Source of the DNA: an uncultured Dorea sp.
GTDB lineage: Bacteria > Bacillota > Clostridia > Lachnospirales > Lachnospiraceae
Direction of reading: 5' to 3'
Assembly: GCA_910584265.1 (NCBI GenBank)
Contig: CAJTZE010000015.1
Location: 1-62,689, forward strand
Length of the DNA stretch: 62,689 bases
A model generated the notes under the pieces. That model searched no databases. It saw only the letters and a program-made list of their open reading frames with translations, and had not been told where the DNA came from. The translations under genes were made by a program, and so were the position numbers. Positions 8,344 to 16,902 of the stretch are shown here, one piece after another (position 1 is the first letter of the stretch; each line of letters starts with the position of its first letter).

Positions 8344-9372
8344 TTATCTTTCTCCTAATTTTAAATTCGGCACCGCATTCAAATCCCATCCATGTCTGGT
8401 TCCGCTTAAATACTCATAATATGCCGCTGCTCCTATCATTGCCGCATTATCGGTACAATAAACCGGCGAAGGATAATAGAAGTCTATTCCCTGTTTCTCA
8501 CATGCCTCCTTCATCGCGCCGCGGAGCGCGCTGTTTGCCGCAACTCCGCCTGCAATCGCAAATTTCTCTGCCCCGTATTCACGGACCGCATGCATGGCAT
8601 TTTCCACAAGCACATCCGTAACCGCCTTCTGGAAGGAAGCCGCAACATCTGCCTGATTCCACTCCTCCCCCTTCATCCGGCAGCCGTTGATATAATTCAG
8701 CACTGCTGACTTCACGCCGCTAAAGCTGAAATCATAGGGAGAATCCCCCACATGCGCCCTTGGAAATAAAACCGCATCCGGATCCCCTTCTTTTGATACC
8801 TTATCAATCTTCGGGCCTCCAGGATATCCAAGACCAATGGCTCTCGCTACCTTGTCAAAAGCCTCTCCTGCCGCATCGTCCCTGGTCCGCCCAAGGATCT
8901 TAAATCTGCCGTAATCCTCCACGCGTACCAGATGCGTATGCCCGCCGGAAACTACCAGACAGAGAAACGGCGGCTCAAGTTCCTTATGTTCAATATAATT
9001 GGCCGCAATATGTCCCTCAATATGATGGACTCCGATCAACGGCTTCTTCGCCGCATAAGCAATAGCTTTTGCTTCTGCGACACCCACAAGCAGAGCCCCC
9101 ACAAGCCCCGGCCCATAGGTAACGCCTACCGCATCTATATCAATCAGCGTAACTCCTGCCTCAGCAAGAGCCGTTTCAATTACCTGATTGATCTTCTCAA
9201 TATGTTTTCTGGAAGCAATCTCCGGCACCACGCCTCCATACAATGTGTGAAGTGCAATCTGGGAGGATATAATGTTAGACAATACCTCCCGTCCGTTTTT
9301 TACGACTGCCGCCGCCGTCTCGTCACAGGAGCTCTCAACTGCCAGAATCAAAACATCTTTTTTCTCGTCCAT
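8344..9372 (-). CDS. tsaD: tRNA t6A37 threonylcarbamoyltransferase
   Basis: A 342-residue Kae1/TsaD protein. It transfers the threonylcarbamoyl group to A37 of ANN-decoding tRNAs, in a complex with TsaB and TsaE. Metal ligands are the HIEGHIAAN histidines and a C-terminal TDNAAM aspartate; VVSGGHTHL is the phosphate-binding region. Length is normal. The partner genes tsaB and tsaE lie in the same operon. Confidence 0.96.
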   Translation of the reverse strand: MDEKKDVLILAVESSCDETAAAVVKNGREVLSNIISSQIALHTLYGGVVPEIASRKHIEKINQVIETALAEAGVTLIDIDAVGVTYGPGLVGALLVGVAEAKAIAYAAKKPLIGVHHIEGHIAANYIEHKELEPPFLCLVVSGGHTHLVRVEDYGRFKILGRTRDDAAGEAFDKVARAIGLGYPGGPKIDKVSKEGDPDAVLFPRAHVGDSPYDFSFSGVKSAVLNYINGCRMKGEEWNQADVAASFQKAVTDVLVENAMHAVREYGAEKFAIAGGVAANSALRGAMKEACEKQGIDFYYPSPVYCTDNAAMIGAAAYYEYLSGTRHGWDLNAVPNLKLGER

Positions 9373-9374
9373 AT

Positions 9375-10286
9375 CTAAGCCTCCTCAAACACAAGCTCCA
9401 TACTCTGCCCGTCTTTCGCCGCAACAGCCGCATCAAAGATTTTCCGTACCTCCTCCATGTACTCCTCGGGATAATTAAGGGACGGGCTGTAATGAGTCAG
9501 CCACAGTTCCTTCACCTCTGCCGCCTTTGCCAGCTCTGCCGCCTCGTAAAATGTCATATGCTTATATTCTTTTGCTTTCTTTAGCTTATCCTTCTCACCA
9601 TACATGCCCTCGCAGATGAACAAATCCGAACCTCCGGCATTCTCTTTTATGGAGTCCGTCGGCCTGGTATCTGTAGAATAGGTAATCTTCAGGCCTTTTC
9701 TGGCAGGGCCGAGCACCATATCCGGCGTAAATACACGGCCCTCATCCACAACCGTCTCACCCTTCTGCAGAATCCCCCAGAACCGTTTGGGAATCCCGGC
9801 CGTCTCTGCCCGTTCCACGTCAAACCTTCCTGCCCGATCAACCTCCAGCGTATATCCATAGCAGGGCACATTATGATTGACCCGGAAGGCCTTCAAACGA
9901 TATCCGTTCATCTCAAAGATCTGTTCTCGTCCCATTATTTCTTTATATGAAATTTTAAACGGCAGCTCCGGCGCTACGACACGCAGGGCGCCGGCTACCC
10001 TCTCAAGACCCTTCGGCCCGATCAGGGTAAGGGGTTCGGTCCGGTCCGCATTTCCCATAGTGAGCAGCATTCCCGGCAGGCCACTGATATGGTCCCCGTG
10101 ATAATGAGTAAAGCAGATCACATCGATCGGCTTAAAGCTCCACCCCTTCTCCCTAATTGCAATCTGAGTCCCCTCTCCGCAGTCGATCAAGAGACTGCTG
10201 CCATTATACCTCACCATCAGCGACGTCAGCCACCGATAGGGAAGCGGCATCATTCCGCCTGTTCCCAGCAAACATACATCTAACAT
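9375..10286 (-). CDS. rnz: Ribonuclease Z
   Basis: A 303-residue metallo-beta-lactamase-fold nuclease that matures tRNA 3' ends, especially where CCA is not encoded, as for both tRNA-Ser genes here. The HYHGDH zinc motif lies near residue 61, and later ligands appear in STDTRPTD and the C-terminal LTHYSP histidine. It is 2 bp upstream of tsaD and fits a tRNA-maturation operon. Confidence 0.94.
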   Translation of the reverse strand: MLDVCLLGTGGMMPLPYRWLTSLMVRYNGSSLLIDCGEGTQIAIREKGWSFKPIDVICFTHYHGDHISGLPGMLLTMGNADRTEPLTLIGPKGLERVAGALRVVAPELPFKISYKEIMGREQIFEMNGYRLKAFRVNHNVPCYGYTLEVDRAGRFDVERAETAGIPKRFWGILQKGETVVDEGRVFTPDMVLGPARKGLKITYSTDTRPTDSIKENAGGSDLFICEGMYGEKDKLKKAKEYKHMTFYEAAELAKAAEVKELWLTHYSPSLNYPEEYMEEVRKIFDAAVAAKDGQSMELVFEEA

Positions 10287-10294
10287 GTTATCCT

Positions 10295-10522
10295 CTACTT
10301 TCTGGCAGGAAGCAGAAATGTAGCAACAAATTCATCATAGCATTTTTCACACAGGTCAAAGCTGTCCACCTGATTGTCTTTCTCCGAAAAATATCCCCAC
10401 CGCTTGTCAACAGATAATACATCTTCCTGCAAACGGCCATTTGCTGCCTGAATCTCTCTTCCACATTTATTACAAATTATTTTACTAACTTCTTTTGTTT
10501 CTTTCATACTATACTGGCGCAT
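10295..10522 (-). CDS. Small treble-clef/zinc-ribbon protein
   Basis: A 75-residue protein with two CxxC knuckles (CNKC near residue 18 and CEKC near 59). The start at 10522 is chosen because GGGAGG lies 6 bp upstream; an earlier start at 10600 has no such site. Its function is unknown. The position between rimI and rnz suggests co-expression with tRNA and ribosome modification genes. Confidence 0.7.
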   Translation of the reverse strand: MRQYSMKETKEVSKIICNKCGREIQAANGRLQEDVLSVDKRWGYFSEKDNQVDSFDLCEKCYDEFVATFLLPARK

Positions 10523-10669
10523 ATAATTCCTCCCATTGTGAAATATTCGTTGGTTTTCACCATTACCAGCGCGAATGCTCACTTCCGAAGCGTCATTCAC
10601 TGCTATACGCCTATATTATAATGGCAGGATTCTGTGTTTCCTAGTGGGAAGTGCTTCCTTTCCTGTCAA

Positions 10670-11113
10670 TTATCTTCCAAGCTCACAGCTCATAAGGATT
10701 CCGTCTTCCACTGGATCTGAATAATAGTTTTTTCGGACTCCGTCGCGCACAAATCCCTGCTTCTCATAGAATCTACAGGCCGCCGCATTGCTCTCCCTCA
10801 CATCCAGAAGCAGTTTATTCACACCGTTATCCTCACAGAGACATTCCAGCTCTCTTAACATTTTAGAGGCAACCCCCTGCCTCCTGTACGCATCCTCCAC
10901 CGCAATCCGCGCAATCTCTCCATCCTCCAACACAAAATAGAGAATCAGATACCCGATCAGCCTCTTGTCTTCATATGCCAGAAGAATCATCGTCTGTTTC
11001 TGGTCCAATGTCTCCTGAATAGCCTTTTCGCTCCAGGCATCGGTAAATATCTTCCGCTCCAGCTCTGCAACATCTGCAATATCTTCTCTCCGCATTCTCC
11101 GGATACTAAACAT
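10670..11113 (-). CDS. rimI: Ribosomal protein S18-alanine N-acetyltransferase
   Basis: A 147-residue GNAT acetyltransferase of RimI type. The acetyl-CoA loop RRQGVASKML and the downstream LDVRESNAAACRFYEKQGF segment, typical of RimI, are intact. RimI homologues are commonly encoded beside tsaB/tsaE in Firmicutes, as here. In this context the usual target is the N-terminus of ribosomal protein S18, though other GNAT substrates cannot be excluded. Confidence 0.88.
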   Translation of the reverse strand: MFSIRRMRREDIADVAELERKIFTDAWSEKAIQETLDQKQTMILLAYEDKRLIGYLILYFVLEDGEIARIAVEDAYRRQGVASKMLRELECLCEDNGVNKLLLDVRESNAAACRFYEKQGFVRDGVRKNYYSDPVEDGILMSCELGR

Positions 11114-11188
11114 CGTAAACCTCCCGCTTCCGGCCCGCTGCCAATCCTGTCCATGCCTTTATCTACTGCCGTTTATCCCTGTTGTCTC

Positions 11189-11932
11189 TTACTCCTTATT
11201 GCCCTCTTGCTCTCTTCGTTCCCTCTCCGCACGTTCCCGTTCAGCCTGTGACGCTCTCAGGTAATCAGGCTTATGCTCTGCCGCCGTCTCTGTCTTCCCC
11301 TTCTGATAGTACTGGATTGCAAGGCTTCCTACTGAAGCCGCCCGCTGACGGTTCATATTTGCCGGGGCAAATATAATGTCACAGCCTGCCATGATCCGTT
11401 CCTTCAGCGCCTGCCGGTGTACCGGAACTCCGTCTCCCAAGAATATCACCGGCCGGCCAAGGCTTTTCAGCTTCTCTCCAAGCTCCTCAATGCTTACCGC
11501 CGTCTGATCCTCCAACACAGTCAATTCGCCGCCCCGGAATTCATAGATGCCCGTATAGACCTGCCCGCGCCTCGCATCCAGAATCGGACAGATTACCCTG
11601 TCCGTTCCCCACAGATTGTAAGCGAGTCCTTCCAATGTAGGAATATGGATCAACGGTTTCCCAAGCGCCAGACCCAGCCCCTTCGCTGTTGCCGAGCCGA
11701 TCCTGAGCCCGGTGAAAGAGCCCGGCCCTGCCGCCACTGCAATCCCGTCAAGTTCCTCCAGATCAAGCTCTGTCATTCTCACGATCTCGTCCAGCATTGG
11801 AAGCAGCGTCTGAGAATGTGTTTTCTTATAATTAACCGTATATTCTGCCACAGTTACGGTCTCACTGCCTTCCCATTCAACAACTGCCGTGCTTGCAGTC
11901 AGTCCTGAACTATCCAGCGCTAATATCCGCAT
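11189..11932 (-). CDS. tsaB: t6A biosynthesis protein TsaB
   Basis: A 247-residue ASKHA-fold protein, the inactive paralogue that scaffolds TsaD. ILALDSSG at the N-terminus and AAGPGSFTGLRIG near residue 67 are diagnostic. It has a highly charged Glu/Arg tail after residue 225. Its start overlaps the tsaE stop by 13 bp, so translation is probably coupled. Confidence 0.94.
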   Translation of the reverse strand: MRILALDSSGLTASTAVVEWEGSETVTVAEYTVNYKKTHSQTLLPMLDEIVRMTELDLEELDGIAVAAGPGSFTGLRIGSATAKGLGLALGKPLIHIPTLEGLAYNLWGTDRVICPILDARRGQVYTGIYEFRGGELTVLEDQTAVSIEELGEKLKSLGRPVIFLGDGVPVHRQALKERIMAGCDIIFAPANMNRQRAASVGSLAIQYYQKGKTETAAEHKPDYLRASQAERERAERERREQEGNKE

Positions 11933-12351
11933 ATGCTTATCCTCCGATAATCAAACCCACGCTCCAGATCCTTTTCTATCCGGACTTCCGTATAATGCTC
12001 CGGCAGGATCTCCTTGATCAAATCCGCCCACTCGATCAGGGACACCCCCTGCCCATACACATAGTCCTCATATCCGATCTCTTCCATCTCCTCTACATCT
12101 CCAATGCGGTACACATCAAAATGATAAAACGGAAGCCTCCCCTCATCATACACCTGAACAACGGTAAAGGTAGGGCTGCTCACCGGCTCAATGATTCCAA
12201 GCCCTTCTGCCAGTCCCTTGGTAAATACCGTCTTTCCCACGCCCAAATCTCCTACCAGCGTAAACACCTGTCCCGCCGAAGCATCCAGTCCAAGCCTTTT
12301 CCCCAGCTCCCAGGTCTCCCTTTCTCCATTCGTTTCAACAATCTCTCGCAT
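11920..12351 (-). CDS. tsaE: t6A biosynthesis ATPase TsaE
   Basis: A 143-residue P-loop ATPase that supports the TsaBD complex. Walker A is GDLGVGKT, with SSPTF as the switch and a LIEWAD segment. The start at 12351 is taken because GAGG sits 5 bp upstream; in-frame codons further up have no site. First gene of a seven-gene unit running to ispD. Confidence 0.92.
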   Translation of the reverse strand: MREIVETNGERETWELGKRLGLDASAGQVFTLVGDLGVGKTVFTKGLAEGLGIIEPVSSPTFTVVQVYDEGRLPFYHFDVYRIGDVEEMEEIGYEDYVYGQGVSLIEWADLIKEILPEHYTEVRIEKDLERGFDYRRISICGY

Positions 12352-12450
12352 CATAACCTCATCTATCCATCTAAATTGCTTACAGACCACTATAGCATAT
12401 CTTTTCTTTTTTTTCTACCTATGTTATTCTATAAATAAAGGAGGTTCACT

Positions 12451-12816
12451 ATGAAATTCACATTTTACCACAACAATATCAATGTTGCAGACTTGGAAAA
12501 ATCTATCGAGTTCTATCAGAAAGCTCTCGGACTTACCATCTCCCGGGAAAAAGAGGCGGAGGACGGAAGCTTCAAGCTGGTATTCCTTGGAGATGAAACC
12601 ACTCCGCACCTTCTGGAGCTGACCTGGCTTCGGGATATGGACCGCCCCTATGACCTGGGCGATAATGAATTCCACCTCGCTATGCAGACCGACGACATGG
12701 ACGCCGCCTACGCACTTCATAAGGAAATGGGCTGTATCTGCTTCGACAATCAGGCCATGGGAGTATACTTTATCTCTGACCCGGATGGATACTGGATCGA
12801 GATATGCAGAAAATAG
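12451..12816 (+). CDS. VOC-family (glyoxalase I-like) protein
   Basis: A 121-residue single-domain VOC protein. The four candidate metal ligands of the glyoxalase I group are present: His7, a Glu in LLELT, a His in EFHLA, and the Glu of YWIEI near the C-terminus. AAAGGAGG lies before the ATG. It is transcribed alone, divergent from tsaE and convergent with larE. It may be a lactoylglutathione lyase-type enzyme, but clostridia usually lack glutathione, so the thiol substrate is open. Confidence 0.8.
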   Translation: MKFTFYHNNINVADLEKSIEFYQKALGLTISREKEAEDGSFKLVFLGDETTPHLLELTWLRDMDRPYDLGDNEFHLAMQTDDMDAAYALHKEMGCICFDNQAMGVYFISDPDGYWIEICRK

Positions 12817-12840
12817 CCCGCGCATGCAGGCTATTTTTTT
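12811..12840 (+). terminator. Terminator of the VOC gene
   Basis: An 8-bp stem with a 10-nt loop is followed by a seven-T run on the plus strand. The first six bases lie inside the end of the VOC gene, and the 3' part overlaps the end of larE on the opposite strand. Confidence 0.8.
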
Positions 12841-13658
12841 GCTTTGTCTATATTTATATCCATGCTTCCCGAGCGGAATCCCTCCAGATCCAAGGTTACA
12901 TAGCCGTATCCGAGATTCTTCAGATAAGAAATGATTTTTTCCCTTTTTCTCATCAATCTTCCAAACTCTTCCGTATCCACCTCGATCCGTACCATGCCGC
13001 CATGAATGCGGAGCCTTACATTATAAAATCCCAGCTCCCTGACAAACCGCTCGCCCTGCTCCACCCTTCTCATATCTTCATAGGAAAGCCTGGTCCCATA
13101 GGGGAATCTGGTTGCCAGACAAGGAGTAGACGGCTTATTTGACGCTGAGATTCCAAGCTCTCCTGCAAGTCTTCTCACTTCCCCCTTGGTAAATCCCGCA
13201 TCTGCCAGCGGGCTGATGATTCCAAGCTCCTTCACTGCCTGCAGTCCCGGACGGTATACATGGAGATCGTCTTCATTGGTTCCCTCCAAAATCACCGCCG
13301 TCCCAAGGCTTTTGCTTTCCTGGATGAGCCGTTCAAACAGAAATTTCTTACACCGGTAGCACCGGTCCTTAGGGTTGTCCAAAATCCCGGCTCCCTGCAG
13401 CTCATCAACCGAAATCACCCGAAACCCGGCCCCCAGCTCTGACGCTGCAGTCTCCGCTTCCTCCGCATCTCCTGCCGGGTGCAGCATGGTATGCATCAAA
13501 ACTGCATATACCTTCGTTTCATACTCCTTCGAAGCCTCCACAGCAAGCTTCAGAAGAAGGCTGCTGTCCACTCCGCCAGAAAAAGCGACAGCAATATCTC
13601 TCCTTGCATACTGACGCATTTTCCGTCTTAAATTCTCTGCTTTCTCCTGAAACTGCAT
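12831..13658 (-). CDS. larE: Pyridinium-bisthiocarboxylate sulfurtransferase LarE
   Basis: A 275-residue PP-loop ATP-dependent sulfur transferase for nickel-pincer nucleotide synthesis. SGGVDSS (27-33) is the PP-loop. Cys180 in KPSTPC corresponds to the sacrificial cysteine of Lactobacillus LarE, and a CYRC pair lies near residue 100. In larB-larC-larE order this is the last gene. No lactate racemase gene (larA) is nearby. Confidence 0.92.
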   Translation of the reverse strand: MQFQEKAENLRRKMRQYARRDIAVAFSGGVDSSLLLKLAVEASKEYETKVYAVLMHTMLHPAGDAEEAETAASELGAGFRVISVDELQGAGILDNPKDRCYRCKKFLFERLIQESKSLGTAVILEGTNEDDLHVYRPGLQAVKELGIISPLADAGFTKGEVRRLAGELGISASNKPSTPCLATRFPYGTRLSYEDMRRVEQGERFVRELGFYNVRLRIHGGMVRIEVDTEEFGRLMRKREKIISYLKNLGYGYVTLDLEGFRSGSMDINIDKAKK

Positions 13659-13676
13659 TCCACTCTTCTCCTCTTA

Positions 13677-14948
13677 TTACATATCTATATCCGATGCCGC
13701 CCGGCTGACCGTATTCCACACCTGCTGATAAGACAGGCTGTGCTCCTTGCAGAGGCTGACCACGCTGTCGTATTCCGGGTACGCCCTTCTCTCTTCTCCG
13801 ATTTCACAGATCTTTACCTGCGCTTCCCCCAAAGGCGTATCAATCCTTTGAAGCTCACGGCTCATGATTGTCCTCTCCATCCTTGCCCTGCGGATGCCGA
13901 TCGTCGTTGTATTCTGGAAAATAATTACCTCAAGCCGTTCTATAGCATTCTCCTTACAGATTACATTCAATTCATACGCCGGCCGGTTTTTCTTCATATA
14001 TACAGGAGCATAATAGACATCCCTTGCCCCTGCTTCCATCAGCCGGTCCATTACATAGCCCAGCGCCTCTCCGGTGCAGTCATCGATGTTACTTTCCAGA
14101 TGCCAGACCACATCGGTTTCTTTTTCCTCCGGCTCTATCAGCATTGCGCGCAGAACTCCCGTACGGCCATAGTCCCGCTTTCCGGCGCCCATGCCCGTCT
14201 TAAGAATCCGATAACGCTCCGGCAGCGTATCTCCTGTCTTCACCGCAGCCACAAACGCCGCTCCGGTAGGCGTCACCAGTTCCCCTTCCGTCTCTGTCAT
14301 ATGAAGGGACAGCCCATGTGCCGACACTATATTTACCACTGCCGGGACAGGAACAGGAATGATTCCATGCTGACATCGGATCGTTCCCCGCCCTTCATAC
14401 AACTCTGTAACAGTCACTTCTGTAACATCCAGATTATCCAGACACACTGCCGCCGCCACAATATCCACGATCGAGTCTACTGCACCCACTTCATGAAAAT
14501 GTACCTGTTCCACAGGCATCCCGTGAGCCTTGGCCTCCGCCTCCGCAAGTATCTGAAAAATGCGCAGCGCCGTCTCCTTCGCACGCCGGCTTAAGCCGGA
14601 CCCCTCTATTATATCCCGGATCTCAGGAAGTCCCCTGTGCACATGTTCATGATGATGCTCCTGTGCATGAATATGTCCCCCGCCTTCTGCAGGGCTATGC
14701 TCATGCCCGTGCAGATACTCCATATCATGGTCATGAGGATCATGTGCTTCATCCAGGATTACATGAAAATCGCAGGCATCCAATCCCGATTTCTTCACCC
14801 TTTTAACTGCAATATCAAATTCATCCAGCGGCAGGCTCTTTAGCGCTTCCCTTAGCACTTTCTCATCTGCTCCCAAATCCAAAAGCGCTCCAGCCGTCAT
14901 ATCGCCGCTGATTCCACTATAGCATTCCAAATAAAGTGTTTTACTCAT
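13677..14948 (-). CDS. larC: Nickel insertion protein LarC
   Basis: A 423-residue CTP-dependent nickel insertase. It opens with the LECYSGISGDMTAGALLDLGA motif in two parts and has a His-rich metal-binding insertion at about 69-105. Unlike in Lactobacillus plantarum, where two frames are joined by a programmed frameshift, this is one continuous frame. Its start overlaps larB by 8 bp. Confidence 0.92.
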   Translation of the reverse strand: MSKTLYLECYSGISGDMTAGALLDLGADEKVLREALKSLPLDEFDIAVKRVKKSGLDACDFHVILDEAHDPHDHDMEYLHGHEHSPAEGGGHIHAQEHHHEHVHRGLPEIRDIIEGSGLSRRAKETALRIFQILAEAEAKAHGMPVEQVHFHEVGAVDSIVDIVAAAVCLDNLDVTEVTVTELYEGRGTIRCQHGIIPVPVPAVVNIVSAHGLSLHMTETEGELVTPTGAAFVAAVKTGDTLPERYRILKTGMGAGKRDYGRTGVLRAMLIEPEEKETDVVWHLESNIDDCTGEALGYVMDRLMEAGARDVYYAPVYMKKNRPAYELNVICKENAIERLEVIIFQNTTTIGIRRARMERTIMSRELQRIDTPLGEAQVKICEIGEERRAYPEYDSVVSLCKEHSLSYQQVWNTVSRAASDIDM

Positions 14949-15705
14949 TCTTTACTCCTAACCTGTTAATCTGGGTCGCAATATATCCCGCCCCGAATCC
15001 ATTATCAATATTGACCACGGAGATTCCATTTGCACAGGAATTTATCATGGTAAGCAGTGCGGAAAGTCCGTGCAGGCTTGCGCCATAGCCGATAGACGTA
15101 GGAACTGCAATGACCGGTTTATCCACCAGCCCTCCGATCACGCTTGCCAGCGCGCCTTCCATTCCGGCCACAGCAACCACACAGTTTGCCCCCTGGATAA
15201 CATCAAGTCTGGACAGCATCCGGTGAAGTCCGCTGACTCCCACATCATACAGCCGTTCCACATGGCTGCCGAAATACTCCGCCGTCTGCGCCGCCTCTTC
15301 TGCAACCGGTATATCCGCCGTGCCCGCCGAACACACGGCAATGCAGCCCTTCCGAACCTTATCCGGCTTCTCTATCTTAATAATACGCGACACCTCATCA
15401 TACTGCACCTGGGGGTAATGTCTTTTTAACAGCTGATACTGCTCCCCGGATGCTCTGGTGCCAAGCACCTCTCCCTCATGCGCATACAGCCTTCCAAAAA
15501 TCTCCACAAGAAACTTATCCGCCTTGCCGCCGCAGAAGATCACCTCCGGGAAACCCTGCCGGAGCTTACGGTGTATGTCAAGCTTCGCATAGCCCTGCTC
15601 TCCTCCAAGGTCTTCCTCGAAGGGCTGTCCCCTAAAATACTGCTCCGCATCCTCTACCGATATTTCTCCGTTCTTTAACCGTGTTAAGATGTCTCTGGTT
15701 TCCAT
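14941..15705 (-). CDS. larB: Nicotinic acid adenine dinucleotide carboxylase/hydrolase LarB
   Basis: A 254-residue protein with the C-terminal PurE-like fold of LarB. Residues after 120 show AVCSAGTADIPVAEEA, GVSGLHR, VVAVAGMEGALASVIGGL and a PTSIGYGAS segment, all typical. It carboxylates and cleaves NaAD in the first step of nickel-pincer synthesis. It is the first gene of the lar operon. Confidence 0.93.
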   Translation of the reverse strand: METRDILTRLKNGEISVEDAEQYFRGQPFEEDLGGEQGYAKLDIHRKLRQGFPEVIFCGGKADKFLVEIFGRLYAHEGEVLGTRASGEQYQLLKRHYPQVQYDEVSRIIKIEKPDKVRKGCIAVCSAGTADIPVAEEAAQTAEYFGSHVERLYDVGVSGLHRMLSRLDVIQGANCVVAVAGMEGALASVIGGLVDKPVIAVPTSIGYGASLHGLSALLTMINSCANGISVVNIDNGFGAGYIATQINRLGVKNE

Positions 15706-15720
15706 TCCATCATCCTTCCT

Positions 15721-16902
15721 CTAACCAATAAATCCAAGCTTTTTTATTATTTTTAGTCCTAGCTTATAATAAAACGGCAGCAGCTCCCTGTCCGCCTCCT
15801 TCAATTTCTTTCGTATCTCCAAATGCTGAGGGCAGTGCTGTTCGCATCTGCCGCATTCAATACAGCCGCCTGCATCCACAAAATCCTTCTGTAGGCAGAC
15901 CGTCTGCAGATATTCATGTCTGCCTCCGCCCCTTCCCTCTGTATATATATGATTATAGCAGCGGAATACGGCGGGAATATCAATACCCTTGGGACACGGC
16001 ATACAATAGCCGCATCCGGTACAGCCTACCTGGAGTGCTTTCTGAATTTCCTGTTTAATCTGTTCGATCAGTGCCAGGTCTTCCTCCGTAGATTCCCCCT
16101 TCTGTACCTGAGATGCCACCCGCATATTTTCCTCCAGCATATCCAGTGAATTCATCCCTGACAGAACGCAGGTCACCTCCGGCTGTTCCCACAGCCACCG
16201 GAACGCCCATTCAGCAGGAGTCCGCTTCTTCGGATACTCTGCGATCAGCTTCTTCGCGCTTTCCGGCAGAAGATCCACCAGTTTCCCGCCTCTTAACGGC
16301 TCCATAATAATCACCGGAATCCCTTTCGCCGCCGCCGCCTTAAGCCCTTTCCTTCCTGCCTGAGTATGCTCGTCCATATAATTATACTGGATCTGGCAGA
16401 AATCCCAGTCATAGGCATCCAATATCTGCAGGAACATCTCGGTATTGCCATGGAAAGAAAACCCCAGATTACGGATGCTGCCTTCCTGCTTCTTCCTATC
16501 GATCCACTCCTCAATGCCAAGCTCCCTCAGCTTATTCCATGCCGACACATCCGTCAGCATATGCATGAGATAATAATCAATGTAATCTGTCTGCAGACGT
16601 TTCAGCTGCTCATTAAAATACTTGTCAATGGCTCCTCTGGACTTGATATAATACTGAGGCAGCTTTGTCGCAATATACACCTGCTCACGGCAGCGGTTCC
16701 GCTTAAGTATCTCACCCACCGCCGCCTCGCTGCCCGGATAAATATATGCCGTATCCAGATAATTCACGCCGCCGCGGATTGCGGCCATAATCTCCTGTTC
16801 AGCTTTGTCGATGTCAATACTGTTTCCCTTCTTTGTAAACCGCATGCAGCCGTATCCAAGCAGGGATATGGGTCTGCCGTATTTGTCATTTCTATACTGC
16901 AT
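15721..16902 (-). CDS. Ferredoxin-type Fe-S aldo/keto reductase
   Basis: A 393-residue protein. The TIM-barrel half carries the AKR tetrad: Asp and Tyr in NYLDTAYIYPG, Lys in IATKLP and His in YLMHML. The C-terminus has two cysteine clusters (CTGCGYCMPC and CIECGRCEQHC), consistent with 4Fe-4S binding. The physiological substrate is unknown. It starts directly after the tex stop codon, so the two genes are co-transcribed. Confidence 0.85.
   Translation of the reverse strand: MQYRNDKYGRPISLLGYGCMRFTKKGNSIDIDKAEQEIMAAIRGGVNYLDTAYIYPGSEAAVGEILKRNRCREQVYIATKLPQYYIKSRGAIDKYFNEQLKRLQTDYIDYYLMHMLTDVSAWNKLRELGIEEWIDRKKQEGSIRNLGFSFHGNTEMFLQILDAYDWDFCQIQYNYMDEHTQAGRKGLKAAAAKGIPVIIMEPLRGGKLVDLLPESAKKLIAEYPKKRTPAEWAFRWLWEQPEVTCVLSGMNSLDMLEENMRVASQVQKGESTEEDLALIEQIKQEIQKALQVGCTGCGYCMPCPKGIDIPAVFRCYNHIYTEGRGGGRHEYLQTVCLQKDFVDAGGCIECGRCEQHCPQHLEIRKKLKEADRELLPFYYKLGLKIIKKLGFIG

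Noticed and set aside
12424..12825. A 133-codon frame on the minus strand opposite the VOC gene
   Set aside because: The plus-strand VOC frame has intact metal ligands and a strong ribosome binding site; the minus frame has neither.
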